Shown piece after piece: positions 26,731 to 34,600 of a DNA stretch of 64,000 nucleotides. Source of the stretch: Xanthobacter oligotrophicus (GTDB taxonomy: Bacteria > Pseudomonadota > Alphaproteobacteria > Rhizobiales > Xanthobacteraceae); NCBI RefSeq assembly GCF_008364685.1, contig NZ_VTTL01000001.1, positions 600,548 to 664,547 of the forward strand. Reading direction: 5' to 3'. The notes beneath the pieces were generated by a model. That model was not told the origin of the DNA. It searched no databases and saw only the letters and a list, made by a program, of their open reading frames with translations. Positions within the stretch are counted from its first letter, which is position 1; each line of letters begins with the position of its first letter. A program made the translations under genes and the position numbers.

Positions 26731-28437
26731 ATGATCATCGTGAAGGGCACCCGCGCCGGCGGCGCGCAACGCACACCCGCCGAGATCTACCGGACCCACG
26801 ACGAGAAGCCGGGCGGACGTGTCGCCGCCCTGTTCAGCGCCGGCCTTGCCGGCGCGCTCGCCTTTCTCGCCGCCGGCACCACCGGCGCCGAGGCCAAGCC
26901 CGAGCCCCCGCCCGGGCCGGAGCCCCCCCGGGGCGAGCCCGAGGCGCCTTCGCCCGAGACGGCGCCCGCATCCGCCGCCGTCGCGGAGGAGGAAGAGCCG
27001 CCGGCAGACGAGACCGACGAGCCCTTCAGTCCACGCCTGCCGGAAACGGCTTCGTTCGCCGACGCGCCCATGCTGCCCGACATGCCGGGCCGCCTCGGTC
27101 GCTCCGGCGCAGCCATGCGGCAGCCCTCGGACGATATGGCCCCCCTGCCCGCCCCCTGGCCCGGCCGCGCGGAGGCGGACGGGCCGGCGCCACGGAAAGC
27201 AATGCCCGCACCTGCCGCAGGAGGTGGCGGGGGCGGCGGAGGAGGAGGTGGCTCGTCCGCCAGATCGGAAGCCGACGAGGAAGGCGACGACGACACCAGC
27301 CGCAACCGTCCGCCCCGGGTCGGCGACCCGGTGACCCTGCCCAACGTCTCCGTCGCGCAGGCGGTCTTCATCCCGCTCGCGGCATTGCTCGCCGGCGCCA
27401 GCGATCCCGACGGGCAGGCGCTGGATGTCCAGAAGCTGGTCGTCTCCGCCGGCATGCTGGTTCCCACCAAGGGCGGCTGGGTCTATCTCGCACCACCGGC
27501 GGCCACGGAGCGCGTCACCATCAGCTATGTGGTGTCGGACGGCATCGCAGGCGTGCCGCAGCATGCCGTGTTCCAGATCGACCCGGACGGCATCGAGGCC
27601 AGCCGCCTCGACCTGCCGTCCGCCACCTTCGCCGCTTTGCCCGCCGCGAGCCGGGATGAGCCGGCCGACCCGGACGCAGACCCGGCCGAGCACGCCCTCG
27701 CCGACCCGGCCCTCTCCGGGCTGGCCGCTGTCGTGGCCCGCGCCAATCATCCCGACTCAGGAAGCGCCGGCGCCGCCAGCACCGATGCGCCGGCCGCCGA
27801 GACACCGGCGGCGGACACGGTCTCCTCCGCGACCGTCCTCGCCGAGGCCGCGCCTGCCGCCGAGACAGCCGCAGTCGCCAGCGGGGGCGACATCGCGGCC
27901 GCCACCACGGGAGACTCGGCCTTCGGCGCCACCACCACCGCCATCGAGACCGCGCCGGCGACACCCATGGAGGTCGCGACCGCCCCGACCATGATCGACC
28001 AGCCGGTCCCGGACCCGGCCCTGATGGCCGCCTCGGCGGAGACCGACACCGCGCCAGCTGACAGCGCAAGCGCGGCCACCGCAGCCGCGACCGCCCTCGC
28101 CCAAGCCCGCACCGAGGCCGAGGCGGACAGCTTCGTGTTCGCGGCGGCGCCCTCGGACACGTCCCAGCAATCGGTCAGCCAGATCGTCGATCTCCAGGTG
28201 GGCGACAAGCTCCAGGTCAAGGATTCTCCGCTTTCGGACACCACCTCTCCCCCGACCGGAGACCCCGACCAACTGTTCGCCGAAACCTACGGCACCGGCA
28301 GCGACACCCGCCCCTACGCGTTCCAGGCCGAGGCGACGCCACTCCCCGCCGCCGCGCCTGCCGATGCCCTCCCCGCGCCGGACGTCGCAGACGCCGGCAC
28401 GCCGCTCCCCACCCCCGACGCGCTGGCCCTGGCCTGA
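26731..28437 (+). CDS. Membrane-anchored protein of unknown function with a cadherin-like domain, in the T1SS cluster
   Basis: 568 residues, not assigned to a named family. Seen in order: a cytoplasmic start of 30 residues; one membrane helix at about 31-50; a Pro/Glu-rich stretch; a run of 11 Gly near 165-175; a cadherin-like beta domain at about 195-285 (ASDPDGQALDV, YVVSDG pattern); a long Ala/Thr/Glu-rich part; and near 466-500 a segment (DSFVFAAAP, then QVGDKLQV) that recalls the C-terminal motif of RTX substrates such as the upstream peroxidase. Topology suggests most of it is periplasmic. It lies 29 bases after the ABC gene and 12 before the HlyD gene, so it is probably a component or accessory of the secretion system. 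This role is inferred. Confidence 0.75.
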   Translation: MIIVKGTRAGGAQRTPAEIYRTHDEKPGGRVAALFSAGLAGALAFLAAGTTGAEAKPEPPPGPEPPRGEPEAPSPETAPASAAVAEEEEPPADETDEPFSPRLPETASFADAPMLPDMPGRLGRSGAAMRQPSDDMAPLPAPWPGRAEADGPAPRKAMPAPAAGGGGGGGGGGGSSARSEADEEGDDDTSRNRPPRVGDPVTLPNVSVAQAVFIPLAALLAGASDPDGQALDVQKLVVSAGMLVPTKGGWVYLAPPAATERVTISYVVSDGIAGVPQHAVFQIDPDGIEASRLDLPSATFAALPAASRDEPADPDADPAEHALADPALSGLAAVVARANHPDSGSAGAASTDAPAAETPAADTVSSATVLAEAAPAAETAAVASGGDIAAATTGDSAFGATTTAIETAPATPMEVATAPTMIDQPVPDPALMAASAETDTAPADSASAATAAATALAQARTEAEADSFVFAAAPSDTSQQSVSQIVDLQVGDKLQVKDSPLSDTTSPPTGDPDQLFAETYGTGSDTRPYAFQAEATPLPAAAPADALPAPDVADAGTPLPTPDALALA

Positions 28438-28449
28438 CGGAGAGAAGCC

Positions 28450-29760
28450 ATGAGCAAGGAAACGGATCTGTCCCGCGACGAGCCCATCTTCCAGCTCCGC
28501 AGCCATGTGGTGGCCGGCCTTCTCCTGGCGGTCATCCTGTTCGCCGGTTGCGGCGGATGGGCCGCCTACGCTCGGCTCAACGGCGCCGTGATCGCGCAGG
28601 GCACGGTGACCGTGGACCAGAACCTGAAGGAGGTGCAGCACCGCGACGGCGGCATCGTCGCCGAGATCGCCGTGAAGCAGGGCGACCTGGTGCAGGCGGG
28701 GCAGGTGCTGCTGCGGCTCGACGACACTGCCTCGCGGGCGGAATTGTCCATCGTGCGGGTCCAGCTCATCGAGCTGCTGGCACGGCGCGCGCGCCTCATC
28801 GCCGAGCGCGACGGGCTGGAGCGCATCGAATTCCCCGGCCAGATCCACACCCTCTCGCCCGACGTGGCGCTGGTGACCCGCGACGAGGCCCGCCTGTTCG
28901 ACGGCAACCGCTTCACCCGCAGGAGTCAGGCCGAGCAGCTGGAACTCGCCATCGCCCAGACCGGCGAGGAGATCCGCGGCCTCAATGCCCGCCGCTCCGC
29001 CAAGATCGAGGAAACCGAGCTGCTCGTCCTCGAGCGCGAAAAGGTGGTCTACCTGTTCAACAAGGGCCTCACCGACGGCAGCCGGGTTCATGCCCTCAAC
29101 CGGGAATGGGCGCGGATCAACGGCGAGAAGGGCGAGATCGAGGCCTCCATGGCCCGCGCCAACGTGCGCATCACCGATGCCCGGTTGCAGATCATCGCCC
29201 TCGACCAGAATGCCCGCACCGAGGCCCAGCGCGAGCTGCGGACGCTGGAGTCCCGCATCTCCGAGCTGAACGACCGGCGCGTGGTGATCGAGGACCGGCT
29301 CTCGCGCACCGAGCTGCGCGCGCCGCTGACCGGCCGGGTGAACGAACTGAGCGTCTATACCATCGGCGGCGTCATCACGCCCGCCGCGAAGGTGGTGACG
29401 CTGGTGCCTGCCGACGCCCGGCTGCGGGTGGAGGCGAAAGTGGCGCCCACCGACATCGACCAGGTGCAGCGCGGCCAGCCCGCCCGCCTGCGCTTCTCCG
29501 CGTTCAACCAGAACACCACGCCTGAGCTGCGCGGGCGGGTGGCGCAGGTCTCGCCGGCCACCATCCGCGACCCGGTGGGGGGAACCGTGTCCTATATCGT
29601 GGAGATCGCCATCGACGACGACCTGTCGAAGCTGGGCGACCGCGAGCTGGTGCCGGGCATGCCGGTGGAGGTGTTCATCTCCGGGGTGGAGCGCACCGCC
29701 CTCGCCTATCTGGCGAAGCCGCTGGCGGACCATTTCAACCGGGCATTCCGCGAGCAGTGA
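28450..29760 (+). CDS. HlyD-family type I secretion periplasmic adaptor (PrtE-type)
   Basis: 436 residues. The protein bridges the ABC transporter to the outer-membrane channel. It has a short cytoplasmic start, a single membrane helix at about 19-41, a lipoyl half-motif (VQHRDGGIVAEIAVKQGDLVQAGQVLLRL is split by the hairpin region), a long coiled-coil of about 200 residues rich in Arg/Glu, a second lipoyl half (LRAPLTGRVNEL) and a beta-barrel end (ELVPGMPVEVFI). The order and length match PrtE/HlyD proteins. A GGAGAG before the start supports the ATG at 28450. It is the last gene of the plus-strand cluster, and no TolC gene follows. Confidence 0.93.
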   Translation: MSKETDLSRDEPIFQLRSHVVAGLLLAVILFAGCGGWAAYARLNGAVIAQGTVTVDQNLKEVQHRDGGIVAEIAVKQGDLVQAGQVLLRLDDTASRAELSIVRVQLIELLARRARLIAERDGLERIEFPGQIHTLSPDVALVTRDEARLFDGNRFTRRSQAEQLELAIAQTGEEIRGLNARRSAKIEETELLVLEREKVVYLFNKGLTDGSRVHALNREWARINGEKGEIEASMARANVRITDARLQIIALDQNARTEAQRELRTLESRISELNDRRVVIEDRLSRTELRAPLTGRVNELSVYTIGGVITPAAKVVTLVPADARLRVEAKVAPTDIDQVQRGQPARLRFSAFNQNTTPELRGRVAQVSPATIRDPVGGTVSYIVEIAIDDDLSKLGDRELVPGMPVEVFISGVERTALAYLAKPLADHFNRAFREQ

Positions 29761-29769
29761 GAGCCCGCG

Positions 29770-29789
29770 CCGCCCACGGTGCCGGGCGG
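29770..29789. terminator. Short hairpin between convergent HlyD and response regulator genes
   Basis: 6-bp stem (29770-29775 with 29784-29789) in a 35-base gap between convergent genes. No T run. A weak candidate for the shared transcription end. Confidence 0.3.
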
Positions 29790-29795
29790 TCCGCC

Positions 29796-30473
29796 TCAGG
29801 AGCCGCGCGTGGACACGGCGGTGCCGGCCTCCGGCGCGCCGTTGAGGTTCTGCGCGGCGATAACCACCTCCACGCGGTTGCGCACATGCAGCTTCTGCAT
29901 GAGGGTGGACATGTAGCCCTTCACCGTCTTCTCGCTGAGGGCGAGCGCCCGCGCGATCTCGCTGTTCTTCTTGCCGAGCAGCAGCAGCTGGACGATCTGG
30001 TCCTCGCGGATGGACAGGTGCATGGCCTGCCGGGCGCGCTGCTGCCGGGCCTTGGCCTCCAGCTCGGCGATGATGCGCGCCGCGAAGCTCGGGGTGATGT
30101 AGGTCTCCCCAGCCATGGCGCAGGTGATGGCCTGGATCAGGTCGCCCTGCGGCGATCCCTTCAGCACGAAGGCAGAGGCGCCGGCGCTGAGCGCCTTGGC
30201 GGCCAGCTCCGCGCTGCCGGAGGCGGTGAAGATCACGATGCGGGTGGCCGGAAACGCCTCGCGCACCCGCGCCACCGCCCCGATCACATCGCCCTGCATG
30301 GTGAGGTCCACGACGATCACGTCGGGCCCGTGGCTCTGGGCGGTCCCGAGAATGTCGTTCACACCGCTGCCGGTCGAGACGACGCTGAAAGCTCCCGTCT
30401 TTTCGAGAACCGTCACGATCCCTTCGACAACGATCGGATGGTCGTCCACGACCGCAACCGAAATTGCGCACAC
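29796..30473 (-). CDS. LuxR/NarL-family response regulator
   Basis: 225 residues. The receiver domain (about 4-120) has the acidic pair D10-D11, the phospho-acceptor D56 in VIVVDLTM, a conserved Thr in VIFTAS and a Lys in FVLKGS. The C-terminal LuxR-type helix-turn-helix (about 150-212) reads IVQLLLLGKKNSEIARALALSE followed by KTVKGYMSTLMQKL, as in the NarL group. Such regulators are phosphorylated by HisKA_3 kinases, and the only one in the window is at 14402-15748, on the other side of the peroxidase cluster. It is convergent with the HlyD gene, 35 bases away. Control of the cluster is inferred from position. Confidence 0.92.
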   Translation of the reverse strand: MCAISVAVVDDHPIVVEGIVTVLEKTGAFSVVSTGSGVNDILGTAQSHGPDVIVVDLTMQGDVIGAVARVREAFPATRIVIFTASGSAELAAKALSAGASAFVLKGSPQGDLIQAITCAMAGETYITPSFAARIIAELEAKARQQRARQAMHLSIREDQIVQLLLLGKKNSEIARALALSEKTVKGYMSTLMQKLHVRNRVEVVIAAQNLNGAPEAGTAVSTRGS

Positions 30474-30982
30474 GTTACGTACCCCCGGGCCAGAGCACGC
30501 GCCGCTCGGATCGCAATCCGCGCGGATGATGCGTTCTCTATTTTAGAGTTAGAGGGCGACTCACCAATCAGATTGATTCAATCTGTTCGGATCGCGCTCT
30601 AGAACCCGTCGAGATGCTTCACTATAAACATTAAAGAAAAACCTTCAAGTTCTCAAATTGCAAATCCGTAACGACCACAGACGGTACTATTTACCCGCAT
30701 ATTGATTACTTCATTATCCTCTGAAGTGGGACATCCCTGTTCGCTGCATCGCAACCTATTCGGCCCCATCCAGGGGCAAATTCGGCGTCATCCTCTGTTA
30801 ATCTTCGCAACGCAGAATCGTCGAGCGCCGACCGGCTGAGCTTACGTAACGCAAGGTTCAGGCTTGCATCCGGGGCGCGAGCGAACCACTCTTCGGCGGC
30901 GGCCATGATGCGCCGCACCCTGGCGGGGCCGGCGCGACGAATAGCACTGCCCTCGCCCCTCCAGTTCGGCTAATCAGGTTCC
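30474..30982. other. AT-richer intergenic region between the response regulator and parE
   Basis: 509 bases separating two divergent genes. It is clearly less GC-rich than the rest of the window, above all 30530-30720. It contains a long palindrome (30551-30600). A 70-codon minus-strand frame (30706-30918) has codon use unlike the neighbours and no recognisable product, so I do not call it. Promoters of both flanking genes should be here, but none stands out. Confidence 0.5.
30551..30600. repeat. 50-base imperfect palindrome with a perfect 17-base core
   Basis: The core CAGATTGA-T-TCAATCTG (30569-30585) is perfect. The arms, starting AGAGGGCGA on the left and ending TCGCGCTCT on the right, pair imperfectly. 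The composition and layout resemble dispersed intergenic palindromes of Rhizobiales genomes. It could fold as a long hairpin in RNA or bind a dimeric regulator. Confidence 0.5.
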
Positions 30983-33019
30983 ATGTCCCAATCCGACGAT
31001 CTCTTCGGCTCCACCCCGCGTCAGAAGCCCGCCGGCAAGCCGGCCAAGGCGGCGGCTGCCGCCGTGCCAGCCATGGATGCCGACTACACCGCCGCGCACA
31101 TCGAGGTGCTGGAGGGGCTGGAGCCGGTGCGGCGCCGGCCCGGCATGTATATCGGCGGCACCGATTCGAAGGCGCTGCACCACCTCTTCGCCGAGGTGAT
31201 CGACAATTGCATGGACGAGGCGGTGGCCGGGCACGCCACCTTCATCGAGGTGCAGATGGCCGCCGACGGCTATCTCACCGTCTCCGACAACGGGCGCGGC
31301 ATTCCGGTGGAGGAACACCCCAAGTTCCCCGGCAAGTCGGCCCTCGAAGTGATCATGACCACCCTGCACGCCGGCGGAAAGTTCGACAGCAAGGTCTACG
31401 AGACCTCGGGCGGCCTCCACGGCGTCGGCATCTCGGTGGTGAACGCGCTCTCCGACGACCTCGAGGTGGAGGTGACGCGCAACCAGACCCTCTACCGCCA
31501 GAGCTTCTCCAAGGGCCTGCCGCAGGGCAAGCTGAAGGAAGTCGGCCGCATCACCAACCGCCGCGGCACCCGCGTGCGCTTCCATCCCGACCCGGAGATC
31601 TTCGGCCCCTCCGCCCGCTTCGAGCCGGCCCGCGTGTTCCGCATGGCGCGCTCCAAGGCCTATCTGTTCGGCGGCGTGGAAATCCGCTGGTCGTGCGACC
31701 TGGAGTTGCTGAAGGGCATCGAGGGCGTTCCGGAGAAGACCAGCTTCCGCTTCCCCGGCGGCCTACGCGATTATCTCGCCGCCGACCTCGAAGGCCAGAC
31801 GCTGGTGCATTCGGACATCTTCTCCGGCCGCATCCAGAAGCCCAAGGGCCACGGCTCGGTGGAATGGGCGGTGGCGTGGGTGGCGGACGCGGACGGCTTC
31901 GTCTCCTCCTACTGCAACACCATCCCCACCCCCGATGGCGGCACCCATGAGAACGGCCTGCGGGCCGTGCTGCTGAAGGGGCTGAAGGACCACGCCGAGC
32001 GCTCCGGCCAGGGCAAGCGCGGCTCGGTCATCACCGGCGACGACGTGACCACCGGCTGCGCCGCCATGCTCTCCGTGTTCGTGCGCGAGCCGGAATTCCA
32101 GGGCCAGACCAAGGACCGCCTCGCCACCGCCGAGGCTGCCCGCATCGTGGAACAGGGCCTGCGCGACCCGTTCGACCACTGGCTCGCCGCCAATCCGGTG
32201 CAGGCCAGCCGGCTGCTCGACCACGTCATCGACCGCGCCGAGGAGCGCCTGCGCCGCAAGCAGGAGAAGGAAGTCTCCCGCAAGACCGCCGTGCGCAAGC
32301 TGCGCCTGCCCGGCAAGCTGGCGGACTGCTCCAACACCGAGGCGGCGGGCTCCGAGATCTTCATCGTGGAGGGCGACTCGGCCGGCGGCTCAGCCAAGCA
32401 GGCGCGCGACCGCAAGACCCAGGCGGTGCTGCCCCTGCGCGGCAAGATCCTGAACGTCGCCAGCGCCACCCGTGACAAGCTCGCCCAAAACCAGCAACTC
32501 GCCGACCTCGGCCAGGCGCTGGGCTGCGGCACGCTCTCCCATTACCGCGACGCGGACCTCAGGTACGAGAAGGTCATCATCATGACCGACGCGGACGTGG
32601 ACGGCGCGCACATCGCCTCGCTGCTGGTCACCTTCTTCTTCCGGCAGATGCCGAAGCTGATCGAGGACGGCCACCTCTTCCTCGCCGTGCCGCCGCTCTA
32701 CCGCATCACGCAAGGCGCCAAGACGCTCTATGCGCGGGACGACGGCCACAAGGAAAAGCTGCTGAAGAAGGAATTCACCGGCAAGGGCAAGGTGGAGGTG
32801 GGCCGCTTCAAGGGCCTCGGCGAGATGATGCCGGCGCAGCTGAAGGAAACCACCATGGATCCGCGCACGCGCACCCTCCAGCGCGTCACCATCGAGGATG
32901 CCGAGCAGGCGGCCACCACCGACCTCGTGGAACGCCTCATGGGCAACAAGCCCGAGGCGCGCTTCGCCTTCATCTCGGAGCGCGCCGCCTTCGCCGGCGA
33001 GGCCTTGCTCGACATCTGA
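30983..33019 (+). CDS. parE: DNA topoisomerase IV subunit B
   Basis: 678 residues. ParE supplies the ATPase that drives decatenation of daughter chromosomes together with ParC. The GHKL ATPase motifs are EVIDNCMDEA, DNGRGIP and GGLHGVGISVVNALS, followed by the transducer region. The TOPRIM part has EGDSAGGSAKQARDR, LPLRGKILN and DADVDGAHIASLL. The length and the lack of a large insertion in the TOPRIM region favour ParE over GyrB (about 800 residues). The first 35 residues are an Ala/Lys-rich extension before YTAAHIEVLEGLEPVR. parC is not in the window. Confidence 0.93.
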   Translation: MSQSDDLFGSTPRQKPAGKPAKAAAAAVPAMDADYTAAHIEVLEGLEPVRRRPGMYIGGTDSKALHHLFAEVIDNCMDEAVAGHATFIEVQMAADGYLTVSDNGRGIPVEEHPKFPGKSALEVIMTTLHAGGKFDSKVYETSGGLHGVGISVVNALSDDLEVEVTRNQTLYRQSFSKGLPQGKLKEVGRITNRRGTRVRFHPDPEIFGPSARFEPARVFRMARSKAYLFGGVEIRWSCDLELLKGIEGVPEKTSFRFPGGLRDYLAADLEGQTLVHSDIFSGRIQKPKGHGSVEWAVAWVADADGFVSSYCNTIPTPDGGTHENGLRAVLLKGLKDHAERSGQGKRGSVITGDDVTTGCAAMLSVFVREPEFQGQTKDRLATAEAARIVEQGLRDPFDHWLAANPVQASRLLDHVIDRAEERLRRKQEKEVSRKTAVRKLRLPGKLADCSNTEAAGSEIFIVEGDSAGGSAKQARDRKTQAVLPLRGKILNVASATRDKLAQNQQLADLGQALGCGTLSHYRDADLRYEKVIIMTDADVDGAHIASLLVTFFFRQMPKLIEDGHLFLAVPPLYRITQGAKTLYARDDGHKEKLLKKEFTGKGKVEVGRFKGLGEMMPAQLKETTMDPRTRTLQRVTIEDAEQAATTDLVERLMGNKPEARFAFISERAAFAGEALLDI

Positions 33020-33020
33020 G

Positions 33021-33057
33021 ACCCATAGCCCTTGAGCTTGGCTCGAGGGTTATGGGT
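33021..33057 (+). terminator. Long hairpin after parE
   Basis: Starts two bases after the parE stop. Three paired blocks separated by single mismatches: ACCCATA with TATGGGT at the base, CCCT with AGGG, and GAGC with GCTC at the top around a three-base loop. It is followed by TGA and not a T run, so it may be a 3' stabiliser and not a classical terminator. Confidence 0.5.
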
Positions 33058-33106
33058 TGAGCCCGCGCGGCGCTTGAGCGACCCGTCTTGAAGAGGGGAC
33101 GCCCCC

Positions 33107-34294
33107 TCAGCCGGTCGTCACCTTGGCCTTGCGTGGCGGCAGCAGGCTGGCGGGCACGGCGAGGATCAGCATGCCCAGCCCCGCCACCGCGAACACCGGC
33201 GCTGCCCCCAGAAGTCCCGCCGCATGGGCGAGAACGATGGCCCCCACCGCCTGCCCCACGAAGAAGGCGGAGGCGAACAGCGACACCGCCGAGCCCCGCG
33301 CCTCCGCCGACAGCTCGGTGGCGAGGATCTGCAGCACGTTGTGGATCATGTAGAAGGCAAAGCCCGCAGCGGCGAACACGGCGATCACCACCGCGAGGCT
33401 CGGCCCCACCGCGGCCCCCATGAGCAGCACGCCCACGCCCGCCGAGCCCACCCCCACCATGCCGGCAAGGCCCAGGTGGCGGACCAGGAACGGCACAGCG
33501 AAGGTGTAGAAGGCGCCGCCGATGGCGAAGGCGCCCAGCATCAGGCCGGCCTCCACCGCATCGCCGAGGCCGTGCTCCACCATCAGCGGCGCCGCCAGCG
33601 GGAACACCCCGAAGGTGAGCGCGCCTTCCACCGCCACCACCGCATAGACCTTGAGGGACAGGGGGTTCTTCAGCACCGTGCCGTAGCGGGCGATGGCCGC
33701 CCGGAACGACAAGGGCTGGCGCGCCCGCTCTTCCTTGATGCCGACCAGGGCGGCGAGGGCGGCCGTCGCCGCCACAGCGAACGCGCACCAGAACACCGGT
33801 CGCCAGCCGGCATATTCGGCGATGAAGCCCGCCGCCGCCGAGCCCACCAGCTGGCCCAGCACCAGGGCCAGCAGCACCCGGCTGAGCGCCACCGGCCTCT
33901 GGTCATACGGCACGCGGTCGCCCACGGTGGCCAGAACCACGGGGATGATGCCCCCCGCGAACGCCCCCGACACCACGCGGGCGGCGAGCAGCTCCCGGTG
34001 ACCGGGAACCAGCGCCGAGACAGCGAGCCCCACCGCCAGCATGGCGAGGTTGAAGCGGATCAGCCGCACCTTGCCCACCGCATCGCCGATGGGGCCGAAC
34101 AGCAGCTGCATGGTGGCGTAAGGCAGGGTGAAGGCGCTGGCGAGCAGCGCCACCTCCTGTAACGTCACCTTCAGGTCAGCGGCGAGGATGTTGAGCATCG
34201 GATCGACGGCGCGCATGGAGAATGCGCTCGCGAAGGCCGCGAGGCCGAGGACGAGAAGGAAGGGCATCAAGATCCGCCGGGTGAGGAGGGTCAT
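33107..34294 (-). CDS. MFS transporter (drug/metabolite efflux type)
   Basis: 395 residues with about 12 membrane helices in two halves. It belongs to the major facilitator superfamily, DHA1-like: the loop between helices 2 and 3 reads LLFGPIGDAVGKVRL, a good match to motif A (G-x-x-D-x-x-G). It probably exchanges protons for a small molecule, and the substrate cannot be inferred. The start MTLLTRRILMPFLLVLGL gives a normal first helix. It is convergent with parE and divergent from the helicase gene. Confidence 0.85.
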   Translation of the reverse strand: MTLLTRRILMPFLLVLGLAAFASAFSMRAVDPMLNILAADLKVTLQEVALLASAFTLPYATMQLLFGPIGDAVGKVRLIRFNLAMLAVGLAVSALVPGHRELLAARVVSGAFAGGIIPVVLATVGDRVPYDQRPVALSRVLLALVLGQLVGSAAAGFIAEYAGWRPVFWCAFAVAATAALAALVGIKEERARQPLSFRAAIARYGTVLKNPLSLKVYAVVAVEGALTFGVFPLAAPLMVEHGLGDAVEAGLMLGAFAIGGAFYTFAVPFLVRHLGLAGMVGVGSAGVGVLLMGAAVGPSLAVVIAVFAAAGFAFYMIHNVLQILATELSAEARGSAVSLFASAFFVGQAVGAIVLAHAAGLLGAAPVFAVAGLGMLILAVPASLLPPRKAKVTTG

Positions 34295-34600
34295 CCCTGC
34301 GGCGGGGTGCCCCGGCGGTCAAGTCGCAAGACGTGTCCCGCGCGCATGGCACGATGCCCATGCATTCCGGCAACGCATGCCGCTGGCGGTATGGATGTTC
34401 AATCGGGCGTTTCGTGGGTGTGATTTCCAACTGATCCGTGAATCGGGCCGGAAAACATTGACACGGCGCACAATTTTCTTATGTTGCTATGCGTCGTCCG
34501 AGATATGTCGAATCTAGCGCGCCGACCGACGACCCCTCGTCTGAGCCCGTACGGCACGGGACGTTCGATCAGCGGCGCGCCGCCGCATCCAAAAGATGCA
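34295..34600. other. Divergent promoter region of the MFS and DEAD-box helicase genes
   Basis: 306 bases. The right half holds a plausible plus-strand promoter (34458-34485) followed by about 110 bases of untranslated leader. The left half should contain the MFS promoter, which I cannot point to. No gene is seen. Confidence 0.5.
34458..34485 (+). promoter_or_regulatory. Sigma-70-type promoter of the DEAD-box helicase gene
   Basis: TTGACA (34458-34463) with a 16-base spacer to TATGTT (34480-34485), in an AT-rich patch. It would leave a leader of about 110 bases before the ATG. Long leaders are common in cold-induced helicase mRNAs, but cold regulation here is conjecture. Confidence 0.5.

Noticed and set aside
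27757..30471. Minus-strand frame of 904 codons across the HlyD and response regulator genes
   Set aside because: The response regulator is read in another frame with full receiver and HTH motifs; the long frame has none.
30706..30918. Minus-strand frame of 70 codons in the gap before parE
   Set aside because: No recognised family, codon use unlike the neighbours, no good ribosome binding site. It could be a remnant, but there is not enough to call it.
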